NCBI GenBank assembly: GCA_016808115.1
Contig: JAEQBH010001507.1
Span: 186,001 to 250,000 of the forward strand
DNA length: 64,000 nucleotides
Reading direction: 5' to 3'
DNA from: Tetrastigma voinierianum
Lineage: Eukaryota > Streptophyta > Magnoliopsida > Vitales > Vitaceae
Shown piece after piece: positions 44,683 through 56,439 of this stretch. Numbering within the stretch: position 1 is the stretch's first letter; each line of letters starts with the position of its first letter. The notes beneath the pieces are model-generated. The model searched no databases, was not told the DNA's origin, and worked only from the letters and a program-made list of their open reading frames with translations. A program made the translations under genes and the position numbers.

Positions 44683-46760
44683 AACCAGAAAATCGAATTT
44701 TCTCAAAAATGGAGGTAAAATCAATTTGGTAAATCGAAAATTTTTACAGATCTCCGGATGTGACGGACTTCTCCGTTGAAATCGTCTTAACGAAATTTAG
44801 CTACCACGTGAATTCGTTAGATTGGTGGAGTCGGGATCTCACGTTTTTGAGCGTTGAGTGTCGGGCGCATAGCGGAGGAGATGCCACATGGCATATGAAA
44901 GAGGTGGCCTTGGCATTTGAAAGGGATAGCTCACGTTGAGCCACATGGAGGGCATGGAATCTGTGGCTCGCGTGAAGCCAAATGTGGTGGATAGTATCAA
45001 ATAAAATGGATTTAAGAAATAAGAAAAGAAGAAAAATGGAAAGTGTTGGCAGCGCTGAATGGGTAGAGAAGGAGGAGAATTGCCTCCTTTGACCGAATAG
45101 TGCTTTTCTCCCGAAAGGGAGAAAATGACAAAAAGGAAGAAAATAGAGGAGAAATGAAAGAGAAAATGAGAAGAAAAATGAAAAGAAAGCGAGTAAAGAA
45201 TAAAGCAAAAGGAATGGAAAACGTGGAGAGGAAGAAAGAAATTGGATGCAGAAGGCTTGGTTCTTCATTTTTAGAGAGAGAACGTCTTCCTTCTCTCTCT
45301 ACAGATTTGTAGAGCGATCACGGCCAGAGTCGGTTCCTTGAGAGACAAGAGGGAAGTGTTACACGGAGAGGGACAGCGCGTGGACTCAGATTTTGGGAGT
45401 TTCTTCAAGCTTTCGAGAGGTAGGATGTTTTCTCTTGGTTTACTTTTAAGCACAAAGGCTTTATAATGGTAGGGTTAGCTATGGAGGCCATGGGGAGCCA
45501 TGTGAATTAGTTCAAGCCTTGGGACTAGGGGTATGGATTTATGACCGGTTGCATGGCTAGTGGGAGTTAGGTTTTACTAGAAGCGAAAGTTTCTAAGATG
45601 TTTATGTTGTTGATGAGATGACAATGATTGGAACGATATGGTTCATGTTTGTGAAGGGCCGTGAGGTGCTGTTAGATAGTCCCCAAGTTGGTGACCCGAT
45701 TGTGTGTTATGGGCACTTGAATAACATGCGGTGTGTGGAAATGTTATATTGATGCATGCTTTTGATGTATTAATATGTTTTGCATGGAATTAGATTATAT
45801 GTATAAATTATAATTTTAACATGGTTTTGTAAATGTTTCATTAATTTTCATTCGTACATGTAGCATGAAAATGCGTGACATCATGCATTTCATATACGGT
45901 CACATGCGTCGGGTCGGTGTGGGTGCGCGAGGAGTAAGTTTATTCATCGGTGTTGAGTGAGTGAATTCGTGACTGGGGAAAAATGGAATGAGAATCAGTA
46001 GAGATTCACGAGTGTGTAAATGATCAAAATGATAAATTACATGTTTAGGCGTTGCAAGTTGGGGTAGATCCCCGAGGTGAAAGTCCTGATTATTCATAGT
46101 TAGACATGAATCAAGCGATCGCAGTTCATTGAAAATGTTGAAAAAAGGCGTGCGCGTCCTACGATTATAAGCAGAATCTGTGCCCACAAATAAAGGAAAA
46201 GAATCAATCGGGTTTGATAAATAAAATTGGAGGGTGTCGATGGTTTAGTCATGGTAATGTGATAGGTTTAGTCACGCTTAGTTCCAAGTGTGAGAGTCGG
46301 ATGTGACTTAGATTCATGCAGCATGAGGGTTGCATCTAAATCGTGTTATAGGCATTTAAATATAGAGAATAATTGTATGGAATGTGATTGATTGTTTTAT
46401 ATATGCCATTGCACATATGCATTTAGGTGGGAGTAACCCTTATAGGAGAATTTTCTCTTGGGTTTTGCTCACCCGTCGTGGGACCCACTTTAGTCTGAAT
46501 TTATCAGGGAGACGACACTCGGTAGAGGTAGTTTTGAGAAGAAAGCGAGAGCGTGGCTTTAAGTAAATATTTTGTAAATATGTATGATCTTTTTTGTGAA
46601 ACGAAACGCCAAAAACTATGAGATTATAGTTGATTATTATTTTGATGAGTATGGATGTATGGGCCCCATGTGGCCATTTTACTCATGTGTGTGTCTCGTA
46701 ATACGAGACACATGTAGATTTCGCGAGTTGTGAATTAGTCAGCAGACGCCCCGATTTAAG
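44683..46760. other. Unexplained 2.1 kb within Tat-2 downstream of integrase
   Basis: Nothing corresponding is visible in Tat-1. It contains no recognised domain. A purine-rich stretch lies at 44997-45260 and a C/T-rich 'cttccttctctctctacaga' at 45286. TGTGACGG at 44759 resembles the 5' end of some Ty3/gypsy LTRs, so an inserted solo LTR is possible, but I found no matching target duplication. Confidence 0.4.
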
Positions 46761-46769
46761 TGCAAATAA

Positions 46770-47110
46770 AGACATAGTATTTTCTTTGATTTTTGGTTGC
46801 CTCCATGAAAAAGGAACTAGGGACGTGGCTCTTAGCCTCTTGGCCAGTTTCAAAGATCAAATGATGCTTTAGCACTGTTGCTTTTCAAAAAGACGGATGT
46901 GGCTCTTAACTGTGGCATTTCAAAAGACAGCGTAGCTCTTGGCGCTTTTAGTATTTCAGACCAAATGTCAAATGTAGCTCTTTCGAAAAGAGCCCAGGAT
47001 AGCTGCGACACTTTCAAAAAAAAAAGCAGATAAAATGTCGACAGCTAGTACATAACAGGCATAGTAGCCCTTAGCCTTTTGGTTAGACCAAAGAGCCAAA
47101 ATAGTGCCTA
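46770..47110. repeat. Degenerate repeats in the 3' region of Tat-2
   Basis: Phrases such as 'ggctcttagcctcttggcca', 'gtggctcttaactg', 'gtagctcttggcgct' and 'agcccttagccttttggtta' recur. They resemble in style and position the repeat block of Tat-1 (between the integrase and antisense genes). Confidence 0.6.
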
Positions 47111-47249
47111 CTTTCTTTGACCATATGCGAACCCTTCGATTCTAACTTAATATCGATACCCGACAGACCTAGCTAAACTTTGTGGAAGGGAATTCTCAAT
47201 AGCCTAAGTAAGCTAAAAATTGTATTTCATTAGTACGTTGGAATAAGAA

Positions 47250-48570
47250 ATAAAAAGGCAGTGGAAGAAATAAGCCAAAAGTGGTATTTTATTAAAGCGC
47301 TAATGGCGTCAAAAAGGTACACAAGTCCCGGCGACCGAACAAGGCCCCTTACAAAACAAAAAAATGGAGGATTGGCATCATTACAGGTCCCCATGAAAGT
47401 ATTCTCCTCGGAGTTCCTTAGCGCCTACGCTGGTGCGCCAGTATCGTGTCCTCGATGGCAGATTGGGAATTTGGGGTGGGGGGGGCACGAGTTCCTGAGC
47501 AACTCGGGAGGTAGTGGGAAGAAAATTAGGACATCTGAGTCTAAGACCCTTTGGATGGTCCCACGAATGTTGTGTTTAAACACCTGACAGGCAAGTAGGC
47601 AAATATCACCTCCAGGGCCTTCTGGTAGTCCTCCTCCATGGCTTTCTTGTCCTTATCGGCCTAGGACTGAAGGGAGCACACCTCATCCTTCGCCGCCCCG
47701 ATCTCTAGTAGAACAGAACCTCCAAGCTGGCAGTCTCGGTTTTAACCTTGCGCTTGGCCTCTTCTACGACCGCCGGGGAGCTGGGCTCTCAGCTAGGTGG
47801 GTCCTCACTTGCGCCTTTACGTCCTGAAACGGCAACAAGGCTGGGCAACTGAGCTTCCTGCTTTCTTGAGTCCCTCTCGCTACTCAACGCCCGTGATGCT
47901 CTCCATGCCCTCCTTGGCCTTCCATTCCCAATGCTTGGATCGGGACTTAACCTTGTCTAGGGACTCTTAGAGGGCACGATGCTTGGAGGTAGCCGACTGG
48001 GCATAGAGCCGCAGCTTCTCGACGTCTTCCAGCCTATGGTGAAGCTCCCTATGCTGGCGCGCCATGTTCTGGATGGTTGTGATAGCCTACCAAAGAACAA
48101 GAGTTATAAGAAAATCATAACATGAAACCAATATTCAAAACGGTAGAAGTTCAACCATACCAGTTAGGCCATCTCATTGAAGTCATGGTTATGAATGCAC
48201 ATCCTGTCTTCAGCCACGAGCTGAAAGGACTTTCTATCCATGAAGCCAAGGAAGAGGATATTGTACTCCTGGCACAGTATTCAGAGCACTCGGAAAAGTG
48301 GGGTAGAAACGGAGAATCCCTTTGGTTGAAGGCCCAGCAATCAATAATCAGATGGGCGGCCTCTAGATGGGGCGGTGTGTCAAGCGATGGGCGGTCCCAT
48401 TCCATCGGCGAAACGAAATCCTCCTCGGGCATCATCGCTGCGTGGTCGACCATAATGGGTCACGGCCGGAGATGATGGGTATGCAATAGCCTCAGAGAAC
48501 CTCCCCCTGACTGATCGCGTTATGGAATCCTCCAGAGCTATAGCTTTCAGTCACCGAATTAAACAAGCTT
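47250..48570 (-). pseudogene. Antisense gene of Tat-2, C-terminal part with coiled coil
   Basis: Read on the minus strand, the exon after a putative intron (48087-48160) gives MARQHRELHHRLEDVEKLRL, then SATSKHRALQ-like, ESLDKVKSRSKHWEWKAKEG (about 47880-48065). This is a charged coiled coil in the same place as that of the Tat-1 antisense gene. Upstream, a Pro/Trp/Asp-containing piece (MEWDRPSLDTPPHLEAAHLI) lies at 48300-48450. Stops are present. The N-terminal part lies beyond the nested element, at 53540-54700. Confidence 0.65.
48087..48160 (-). other. Putative spliceosomal intron in the Tat-2 antisense gene
   Basis: On the minus strand, a GTATGGTTGA donor (48160) and a T-rich tract ending gttctttggtag (48087) give a 74-bp intron immediately before the coiled coil. 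The acceptor nearly repeats that of the Tat-1 antisense gene (ctctttggtag). Confidence 0.6.
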
Positions 48571-48584
48571 CTTGGAAACTGGCG

Positions 48585-48983
48585 GCGCGAGCAACATACA
48601 AGGAAAATGGAAGAAAACCAAGAGAGCAAAAAAAAAAATGAAAAAATTCAAGCAGGCGCCAGAGAGCAGTCAACGAAGCAGGCAGTCTTGTGAGAAGGCA
48701 ATTTCGCAATCTGCCAAATTTCACTCGTCCATTTTCTTCTACTTTACGCTCCTCTTTCCTCTGGTTTGTCTTGCAATCACGGGATTGACTCGGATTCTTA
48801 GTGCTTGGATCGACTCAGTAATTTTGGCATAAATAGCTTGCAAAAACTAAAAAATTAGCCCGCAATCTGATCGATGAAACCGTGGGGACCTTAGTGTGCC
48901 AATTGGGTTAATTACGCTAATTAGTACACAAAAAGTGCTCAAAACCTACAATAAATAGGGCTTAAAATACTTTGGGCCTTAAT
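48585..48983 (-). repeat. 3' LTR fragment of the nested Athila-like element
   Basis: Shares 'aaggcaatttcgcaatc', 'attttggcataaatagcttg' and 'gggaccttagtgtgccaatt' with the right LTR. Similarity ends near 48585. Confidence 0.75.
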
Positions 48984-48999
48984 CCTCCCCCAAACCAAC

Positions 49000-51900
49000 G
49001 CATTGCTGGTCCCTTAGCGTGAAGAAAGAAAGAAAATGAGCAAAATAACAAAATTATATTCACTAAAATGGAATTTTCAAAAAAAAAAAGTGAGTGAGTA
49101 ATGCCTAACCCTTAGTAAGAATCACCGACCCTTGCCCGATCAACCATCTCGAGAATGAGTGCCATACATGATTAAGTGTCAAAAAGCTTCAACTTGGTGA
49201 TCAATAGAACTTCCACCAAAACCTAAGTGTTTATAAGTTAGTTCTCGGTAATAAATTGCCGTTGCACTCTCTGACCTTGACTTTTGCCCTGACCTAGTAT
49301 ACTAAAGGCCTAAAATGAATCAGGACCTCTTATTCCACAATTATTTTTTGTGTTGGCAGCCCAGGGGTGCAATCTTTGAGAATTGATACCTCACCAAAGT
49401 CCACGTATAGCAGGGATCCACCGATGACTCCTGACGATTAAGGCTTAGGGCATCGAGTCACAAGGATCTTTCAACCACAAACTCTTGGTTCACCCGGACT
49501 TCTGAATGATTCCAAGACTCCGGCACCTACAACGCTAAGCCTCTTCGTTCACCCACATGTAGCGAGCAGTCGATAGCTCCCGACAATTGGCTTAGGACAC
49601 CGGGCTAAAGACTTTAATTAAATATGCCTCGATTTGTGCTCGGGTTTCAGGCAAAAGTGTGCAATTTTCTTCTTTTCTTTCTTTCTCATCTTTTTTATTT
49701 TGGAAGACTCATTGCGCCTTGTGGGGTCCTTAACCTGTGAAGGTAGTAAATGAAACTAGGCTAGGCTTTTGCAAGAATTAGGAGGCTAGGCGGGTTTCGG
49801 CTTATTCTTTGAAACGTGTAATATAGATGTGGTTAGCTAGAGTGGAAGAAAAAGGTTGAAAGCGACCAAAATTCAACTGATCATTCACTCAATTATGCAT
49901 GGAACCAATCTAACATCAATTGGACAAAGTTTCAATTTTTCAAACTGCGAGCTAGGCAAAACACAAAAAAAAAAAAAAAAAAGGGGCAATTTTGAGAACT
50001 GGAAGAGTAAAATTTGACATAGTATGTATATAAAATAAACATGTTTTAGCTTTTCAAAAACAACTAACAGATTCTAAACAAGACAAGCAAGCCCTTGAAC
50101 AACCTGAAATGGGCTTGCTCAAAATAGTAATAAAAGCATAAATGTAAAAATACTTCCTTCGCTAACTCTCCCCGACCATGTCACATTGTCGGTAATGGGG
50201 CTCAGTTGGAAAGTGAAGAAAGGAGTGATACCTCCTTTGATGAGATGTACCAATTGTTGGATAGGAGACTTCGCAAGCTTTCCATCAAGACCTTATTCAT
50301 TCCATTTGGGCTTTAAATGAACAAATTGGAAGAAGAAAAGAGAGAAAAAAAAAGTGACAAGTTAGATAATTTTGAAATTTTTGCCTTTATAAAAATTTCA
50401 AAAGTGTTCTTTCTGGCTATATTTGGATTCTACACTCTCTAAGATTTCCAACAGTACCAAAATTACCCAAAACGGAATTCGGATAAAAAAGTTATGATCA
50501 AAACAAAATGGGGTTACAACTGAGTGTGAAAATTTCGCATTTTACGCCTTTGGTCTTTGTAATTAACACCACACCCAAGGCTGTGATTTTCTAGGTTTTT
50601 TTTTTTTTTTTTGCATCATCTCCTTCAAAAATTTGACAAAAACTGCAAAAATAAACACATGAAAAATAAAAAATAAAAAAATACATAAAAATGAAAATAA
50701 GCTAGAAACAAAGATTAACTTAAAATTGGAGAAAATCTAAGGAGAAAAACTAAATAAATCGAAATAAAATAAAACAGGAAAATCAAAACAAAAAGTGGAG
50801 GAAACTTAGACCCCCTCAAAACCAATTTCTCAAGCCTTTGGAGGCTGCTGAAACTAGTGGAGCTTTTAGAAGGTGAGGTCAGGTGCCACATCTAAACCCG
50901 ACACGAACCGTCCATTGCCATGCGGTATGAAGCGGTATAACGTCTTTGATGTAGTGGCACAAGTTTGAACAGTGGCCACTAACTTCCTGAAGTTTTGCAC
51001 AAGCAGTACAGATGGACTGGCCTTAGCTTTAGGTGTTCCATGTGTTTCATGTGTTGTATGTTTAGGCAGGGTGTGCATTGGGTCAGGAGAGGATGCTGCT
51101 GGCAATGAACCAAGGGGAAGTGATTTAAGAATAGGCTTTTGGGGCTCTTCCACTACTTCCTTCCCCTTCCCTCGATCAACAATGGGAGATTAGCCCAGTT
51201 TGTTGTTTACAATGTTCCTCCTTTGTGGGTTTCAATCAAGCACTTTTCCTGCGGATTCTCCTGCTCTTAATGAACATCACTGGCCGATTGGTGAGCCTTG
51301 AAGTAGATCTTGCGGATGTCAATTTTTTGGTCAGGTCACTTTGAAGCCCACATCAATTTTTAGTTGGAAGAGGCTCTCCATAGTATCAATTCTTTGATTT
51401 ATTTGGACATTTGCCACTTCTGCTCCTCTATAAAGTACCCACCATTGCTCGAAACTCAGTGTGCTTGCTGTTGAAGAAATTAGCGTAATTGGTTATGGTG
51501 GGTGAGAAGAGTTGAAGGATCTTGTGGATGTGAAGGAAATTCATCTTTGTGGAGGTCTTGACCATAAGAAATTTGGTGGTTTCTCGACTAGGGTTGTAAG
51601 TAATGCCATATGGTACATTGGTTGCGGGCCTGATGTAGGAGGGTGCACTCCTGCGCATGGAGAGTCTGTAATCCCTCGTGGACTTATATGCGTTAGGGTT
51701 CCTCTCCACTCCCTGCTAGCTCTGTTGTTCTTCCTGTGGAGGCTCCATTTGATGAAGTCTAAATTCGGGCTTGATTCGAATATGCTCCCTATGAATGCGA
51801 TTCTCACCCAGTCTGCCAGGTTTCCTAACCCAGCATGACATGCACCTGTTGGAAAACGGGGCAACACAACAACAAAAACAATCTACCTAAAGATGTTACC

Positions 51901-52110
51901 TTCTGTTATGTGCCTTAACCTTTATAATGTATACTGCCTTGCGCTCTTTTTTCTTTTTTTCTTTTTAAGCGATCGAATGAAATAATTAAAAATTAAAAAA
52001 AAAAAAAAACTAACTGTATAACACTAAAAAGAATGAAAAAGGAAAATTCACCGGAACTTGTGATGAGGATCACAAGTGTTTAACTGTTCATCAAATGCAC
52101 TAAGGCACCA
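49000..52110 (-). pseudogene. Internal region of the nested element with Gag relic
   Basis: At 51428-51709 the minus strand has NPNAYKSTRDYRLSMRRSAP, and at 51541-51867 a second frame has HAGLGNLADWVRIAFIGSI. The first resembles the N-terminal part of Athila-type Gag (NP-YKS-RD----R-SAPS-I). The rest is A-rich and non-coding, with runs of A near 49965 and 51995. I see no pol domain. Confidence 0.45.
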
Positions 52111-52130
52111 TCCCCGGCAATGGTGCCATT

Positions 52131-53536
52131 TGATTCGTGCCACAGTAGGGTATGCCGGAATCAACAATATTTGTAAACCTAAACCTCCTACTACTATAGC
52201 ATAGCTACTGCAGTATAGTGGCTCTAGGGTCGAACACAGGGATAGGTTTTCTTTGCACAAGTGATTTACAGTGAGGTTCAAAAATGGTGAATTTCAATTT
52301 GGATTATGGGATTTTGTAAAAACAGGGGGTTTAATGTTTGGAAACTAAAAGTTAAATAAAATGAAATGAAAAATATAACTCCCTAAAGTGTTAGGCTACT
52401 GGATTTAGGTTCTAAAGGCTACTGAGGGGTTCTCGGGTCCCTTTTCCTCATGTTGGGGAGGATGACCTATAGTCATTTCGACAGGATCTTCATGTTAGCT
52501 ATGGCCCAGACCTAAATAAATATCTTTGAAAATTTGGTATTTGCTTCCTATTGATGGTCTCGGGCAGTGAATAACATCACCTTGACTCACTTTTCAACAG
52601 CTAATAAATGATAACTAATGAATATCACTTTATCTAACAATAAGCATACAATGAACCACAAAGCTTACGAAGTGCGGCCATTAAGGTGAGCAAGAGAGAA
52701 CAAACCTAAAATTTGGAAAAAATAAAAACATCCTTAAATCACCTTTCAATAACCAATAGATGATAACTAACGGATGTTAATGGATCCAGCAATAAGCATC
52801 CAATGAACCCAAAAGCTTATCAAATACCGATCATTCAAAGCAACCTAAAGGGATTAAGTAGGCGTTTAGATAAACAAAAATGGTAGAAAATACCTCGTTA
52901 AAAACACTTAAACCCTCAATTTACCTTAAATCCCACCTTGATAGCCTTCTTCTTCCAAGGAGAAATAGGTTCTAGTCCTTGTCTTCGGTTATCATCCTCG
53001 AGGGTGTTTGGCTAGTGAGAAAGTGAGGGAAAAGGAGAAGCGGAGCGCGAAGGTTGGGCGCCCCCGAATTTTGTGTGAAGGAGTTTGTCTCGATTATTGC
53101 ACAGGAGCTTTATAGCCCAGGCCAATCTAGTGCAAAACTACAAGCCAAACACTATTACAAGGAGAAAATAGGAAGAAAACCAAAAAGAAAACAAAAAAAA
53201 ATGAAAAATTCAAATGGGCAGCAGGAACAGTCAATAAGGGAGACTTGAACAGTGCGTAAGGAAGGCAATTTCGCAATCCTGCCAAATTTCACTACGTCCC
53301 TTTTTCTTCTACTTTCTACTCCTCTTTCCTCTGGTTTCTGATCTGCAATACTTAGTTCAACTCGGATTCTTTGTGCTTTGATCGACTCAATAATTTTGGC
53401 ATAAATAGCTTGCAAAAACTACAAAATTAGCCACAAAATAAGATTAGTAGAACAACAGGGACCTTAGTGTGCCAATTGGGTTAATTACGTTGATTACTGC
53501 ACAAGTGCTCAAAATAGCACTTTTTGGGCACTAATC
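52131..53536 (-). repeat. 5' LTR of the nested Athila-like element
   Basis: 1.4 kb non-coding sequence bounded by TG...CA on the minus strand and followed by the primer site. It contains an internal direct repeat: about 52578-52735 and 52739-52885 share 'gataacta..gaat', 'aacaataagcat.caatgaac' and 'aaagctta'. Confidence 0.75.
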
Positions 53537-53539
53537 AAG

Positions 53540-54700
53540 CCCTCCTTCTCTTTGGCCTACACCTTTGGTTGTTGGTTCACCTCGATCAGCGAAACCCTCA
53601 AGCCTCATGATATGGCTACTCCTTTGAGCCTTGTTCTCCTTCTTTTCCCCTTTATGCTTTGGGGGTAGCTTAGGATCTTGCGCGGACAAGGGTAGGTAGT
53701 CGGCCCGAGACAAAAGTTATAGATCAGACCCTCTTCTGAAGATCTCCCAGACGAACAAGCGGGTTGATGCTGACTCCTGCTGAGTCTTATATGAAGGAGC
53801 TCATGGTTGCACTCCCTCTCTGTGATCTCAGCGTAGGTTGATGCGTGACCTTGCCTTCGACCCAGTGCTTGGTGGCCTCGCACATGACTACCTCTAGTCA
53901 TTCGAAAACAAAGGCATGTTAATGAAGATGCGCTAGAAAATGGGCTACATCAAACTAAGACAAATTTTTAGGAACGAGAGGTTCAATTCATATCAAAAGG
54001 AAGCCTTGGAGAGCCAGGCGACACGTGCCACGAGCCCTTAACCAAGACAACCCCTTTCGCCTCTGTTTGAGGAATCAAGACCCGATTACCAAATTGAGTG
54101 GGATTGTGGGCCGACATGAGCCAGGTGGCTGATCAAGCTTCAAAGTGTAAATGAAACAAATCTCCACCAGCGAGATGCCCAACTGGTAGAGAGAGTTCAA
54201 CACACTGCAACCCATTAGAATCTAAAAAACGTTCGGATGTACGAGTGCAAGAGGTACCCGGGTAAAATGCATAAAATGTTTTAGCAATGATGGGACAAGG
54301 AAGCGAAGCCCAACATCGAATTTCTCTTGGGTGAAGTAGATGGCATTATGTGCCTCCCTCATAGTTGAGGCAACCAGGCCATCTAACATCTCCAAACTGA
54401 TTTAGGCATAAACTTGGCTATACAACCTCAGTTCCTCTACAGACATAGTAGCAACTAGACTGCTTGTAGTAAGCGTTTCCCAGAATTCCCCTCAGAAGCG
54501 CTGACCTACTGCAAACCTCTTCGCAACCCCTTGCCATTACGGGCAAATAAACAAATAGAAAAAAATAGCCCAGAAGAAGAGTCGAAGCAGGGTCATTAGA
54601 GAATATAGAGCAAAGCCTCGAAAGATAAAAGAAATCCCCCCTTGAAGTTTTACATCCCACTAGTAACAAAACTTAGGAAGCATGACAAAACCGCATAACC
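53540..54700 (-). pseudogene. Antisense gene of Tat-2, N-terminal part
   Basis: The minus-strand translation from about 54410 includes EKFDVGLRFLVPSLLKHFMH, then FTRVPLALVHPNVFRF and ESTLSTSWASRWW-type text in shifted frames. I remember this sequence pattern from uncharacterised grapevine transposon proteins. It corresponds to the FPLHPF...VL-NFNV-P segment of the Tat-1 antisense protein. Later, at about 53690-53900, MTRGSHVRGHQALGRRQGHA is open. The gene continues at 48570 beyond the nested insertion. Confidence 0.6.
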
Positions 54701-54925
54701 TAATGAGGTGCCCCAGCAACAAAAGCGCTCAAACGAGCCAACGATAAAGAAGATTAGAGATACGAGACACTCACTTAGAAAATCAGAAAGTAAATCGAGA
54801 AAGTCGAGTCTCCGATGGCTCCTTTAAAAGAAAAGTTCGCAAAAGCACAGAAAAGGCAAAATTGCAGGAGTCATAAAACTTTGAGAAAACGTAAAAGAAA
54901 CTACTATTGAAACCTCTACCCACAC

Positions 54926-54932
54926 ATTTATA
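54926..54932 (-). promoter_or_regulatory. Candidate TATA box for the Tat-2 antisense gene
   Basis: On the minus strand, TTCTATAAATGTGTGGG has a good plant TATA context, some 250-500 bases upstream of the antisense reading frame. Another TATATATA run is at 54984-54993. Confidence 0.35.
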
Positions 54933-55114
54933 GAATTAAGGCGTTCTAAGCGCATTCATCTTGCCGTTATGATAGGATGCGCCATATATATACTTAAGGC
55001 GTGCGTTTCCAGCACTAAACCCAGCAGAGGCATCGCGCCGGCGCATTTCAACTCTCCACATTCAACATTTAATACTGATATTTTCGCAATTGGAAAACTT
55101 CAAAAATTCCAACC

Positions 55115-55128
55115 GGGAAAAAGGGGCA
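55115..55128 (+). other. Polypurine tract of Tat-2
   Basis: GGGAAAAAGGGGCA directly precedes the 3' LTR start at 55130. Confidence 0.65.
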
Positions 55129-55129
55129 T

Positions 55130-55702
55130 TGTGAATGCAGTGGTTTTTAAACCCCTTTGCAGATGGGACGGGGCTGACACAGCAGTCGAAGGCCGCGGCT
55201 GCGATGTGGCGCGCAACATATTAAAACTAGTAGACCTTTACACAGACGGAATCAGGGCCTTTTGTGAAAGTTGGGATATCTCCCCCAAATGCCGGATTCA
55301 CAGAAGATGTCATCTAGGTTTTGATTACCTAACCTTGATTGTCTTCTTCGTATATGGCAAGTTTAACGACGAGAAATACATAAAGGGTATTTATCCGTAA
55401 ATTTCCTAGTTTTCAAATCTCATACTTCTCAGGGCAATAATTTTTTATAAGGAAGAATTAGTTCTTTATAAGGGAAAATCAATCCTAAATAATGAAAATC
55501 CGATTTATCTCTAAAAATAGGGGATTCCTTCCTGAGATAGGAGAAGTGCGACAATAAGCCATAAATCGGAAGATCTACAAGGAAAGGTAAGTGATTCCTA
55601 AGCGGAAAACCCTACTGCATCTTGCTTCGTATTTTCTTGACTTGTCGTCGAGAAAAGTAATCGACCTCATAATAGGTAAGCGACAGCTAATCAAGGCTAA
55701 CA
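55130..55702 (+). repeat. 3' LTR of Tat-2
   Basis: Starts TGTGAATGCAG and ends GGCTAACA. It aligns with 38596-39256 along most of its length, with indels. Confidence 0.9.
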
Positions 55703-56430
55703 ACACTATGGCGAGCTTAACCTCTCAAAGACATTCCTTATCATTATTATTTTTATGTTGCTTTCCTTTTCTGTGTGGGTAGTGGAGAGATCCTTCCAAG
55801 TTATCAGTTATGTGACCACCAATTTACAAAACCAGGGCTGATTGCATCTTTCTGTCACCTCCTCTTAAAAAACATATATTTTCCTACACTTTCTAGTTGT
55901 GAAAGTAAAAAGAGACTAATAGTGTAAGGTTATCACCAGCAACAAGCCTTCGCAATTATCTTTTACAACAAAACTTTTTTCTCCACAAAAAAAAAAAAAA
56001 AAAAAAAAAAAAAAGAAAGAAAGAAAAGTAAAACATGCTTAACACAAAAACAGAGACCAGTTTGCATTATGATAACTGTTTTATTTTTAAAAACAAAAGA
56101 ATATGTTTGTTTTTTTATTCTAGAAAATATAAAAAAACACATAAAACATTAAATTCAAATAATACAAAATTTATGTTTTTTGCGTTTTTAAAAATTATTT
56201 TTAATAACATTTTTCAAAAACAGGAATCAAACATATTCAAATATTTTCGAAGTTCTACTTTTTAAAAAATAATTATGTAACTATGAAAAAAAATAATAAA
56301 AATAATTTTTTCACATAAAAACCTTTTTTTTTATGAGAGAAGACTACATCATAACAAAAAACTTACAAAAACAATTGAAACGAGAACCAAAATAATTTTC
56401 ATTACTAATATCAGTAACATATTTGGGGAA
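55703..56430. other. Intergenic DNA with a poly(A) run
   Basis: I see no gene. An A-run of about 28 bases begins at 55986. The stretch 56040-56230 is A/T-rich, with 'acatttttcaaaaacagga' near 56210, like the arms of small hAT-type elements elsewhere in the window. Confidence 0.5.
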
Positions 56431-56439
56431 ATTTAACCA

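Larger units (their letters stand above)
48585..53536 (-). mobile_element. Nested non-autonomous Athila-like element, one LTR truncated
   Basis: The right (5') LTR spans 52131-53536, from TGATTAGTGCCC on the element strand to CGAATCA. The primer site follows (52112-52128, minus TGGCACCATTGCCGGGG). At the other end a purine tract (48984-48997, minus GGTTTGGGGGAGG) precedes a left LTR fragment (48585-48983) that matches about 53130-53536. The left copy lacks the inner two thirds of the LTR. The 3.1 kb internal part has a Gag-like relic but no RT, RNase H or integrase that I can see, so the element depended on others. It lies inside the antisense gene of Tat-2. Confidence 0.75.
38596..55702 (+). 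mobile_element. Tat-type Ty3/gypsy retrotransposon (element Tat-2), interrupted by a nested element
   Basis: Matching LTRs at 38596-39256 and 55130-55702 bound 17.1 kb. Gag-pol is read on the plus strand: primer site 39258, gag 39920-40840, protease 41000-41480, RT 41610-42420, RNase H to 42960, second RNase H 42979-43431, integrase 43530-44682. Then come unexplained sequence, tandem repeats, an antisense gene and a purine tract (55115-55128). Removing the nested element (about 5 kb) leaves about 12 kb, close to Tat-1. All frames contain stops. I found no matching target duplication: 'tccta' precedes the left LTR and 'acact' follows the right one. Confidence 0.88.

Noticed and set aside
45100..45312. 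70-residue Lys/Glu-rich ORF
   Set aside because: It comes from a purine-rich low-complexity stretch inside the retrotransposon.
44758..46750. Solo LTR of a chromovirus type
   Set aside because: Only the TGTGACGG start is suggestive. I found no matching end or target duplication, so it is listed as unexplained sequence instead.
48572..48832. 86-residue plus-strand ORF as a gene
   Set aside because: It lies in the truncated LTR of the nested element; the same region of the other LTR does not keep the frame.
55986..56013. Poly(A) run as the tail of a retroposed gene or LINE
   Set aside because: No coding remnant directly upstream and no flanking target duplication could be seen.
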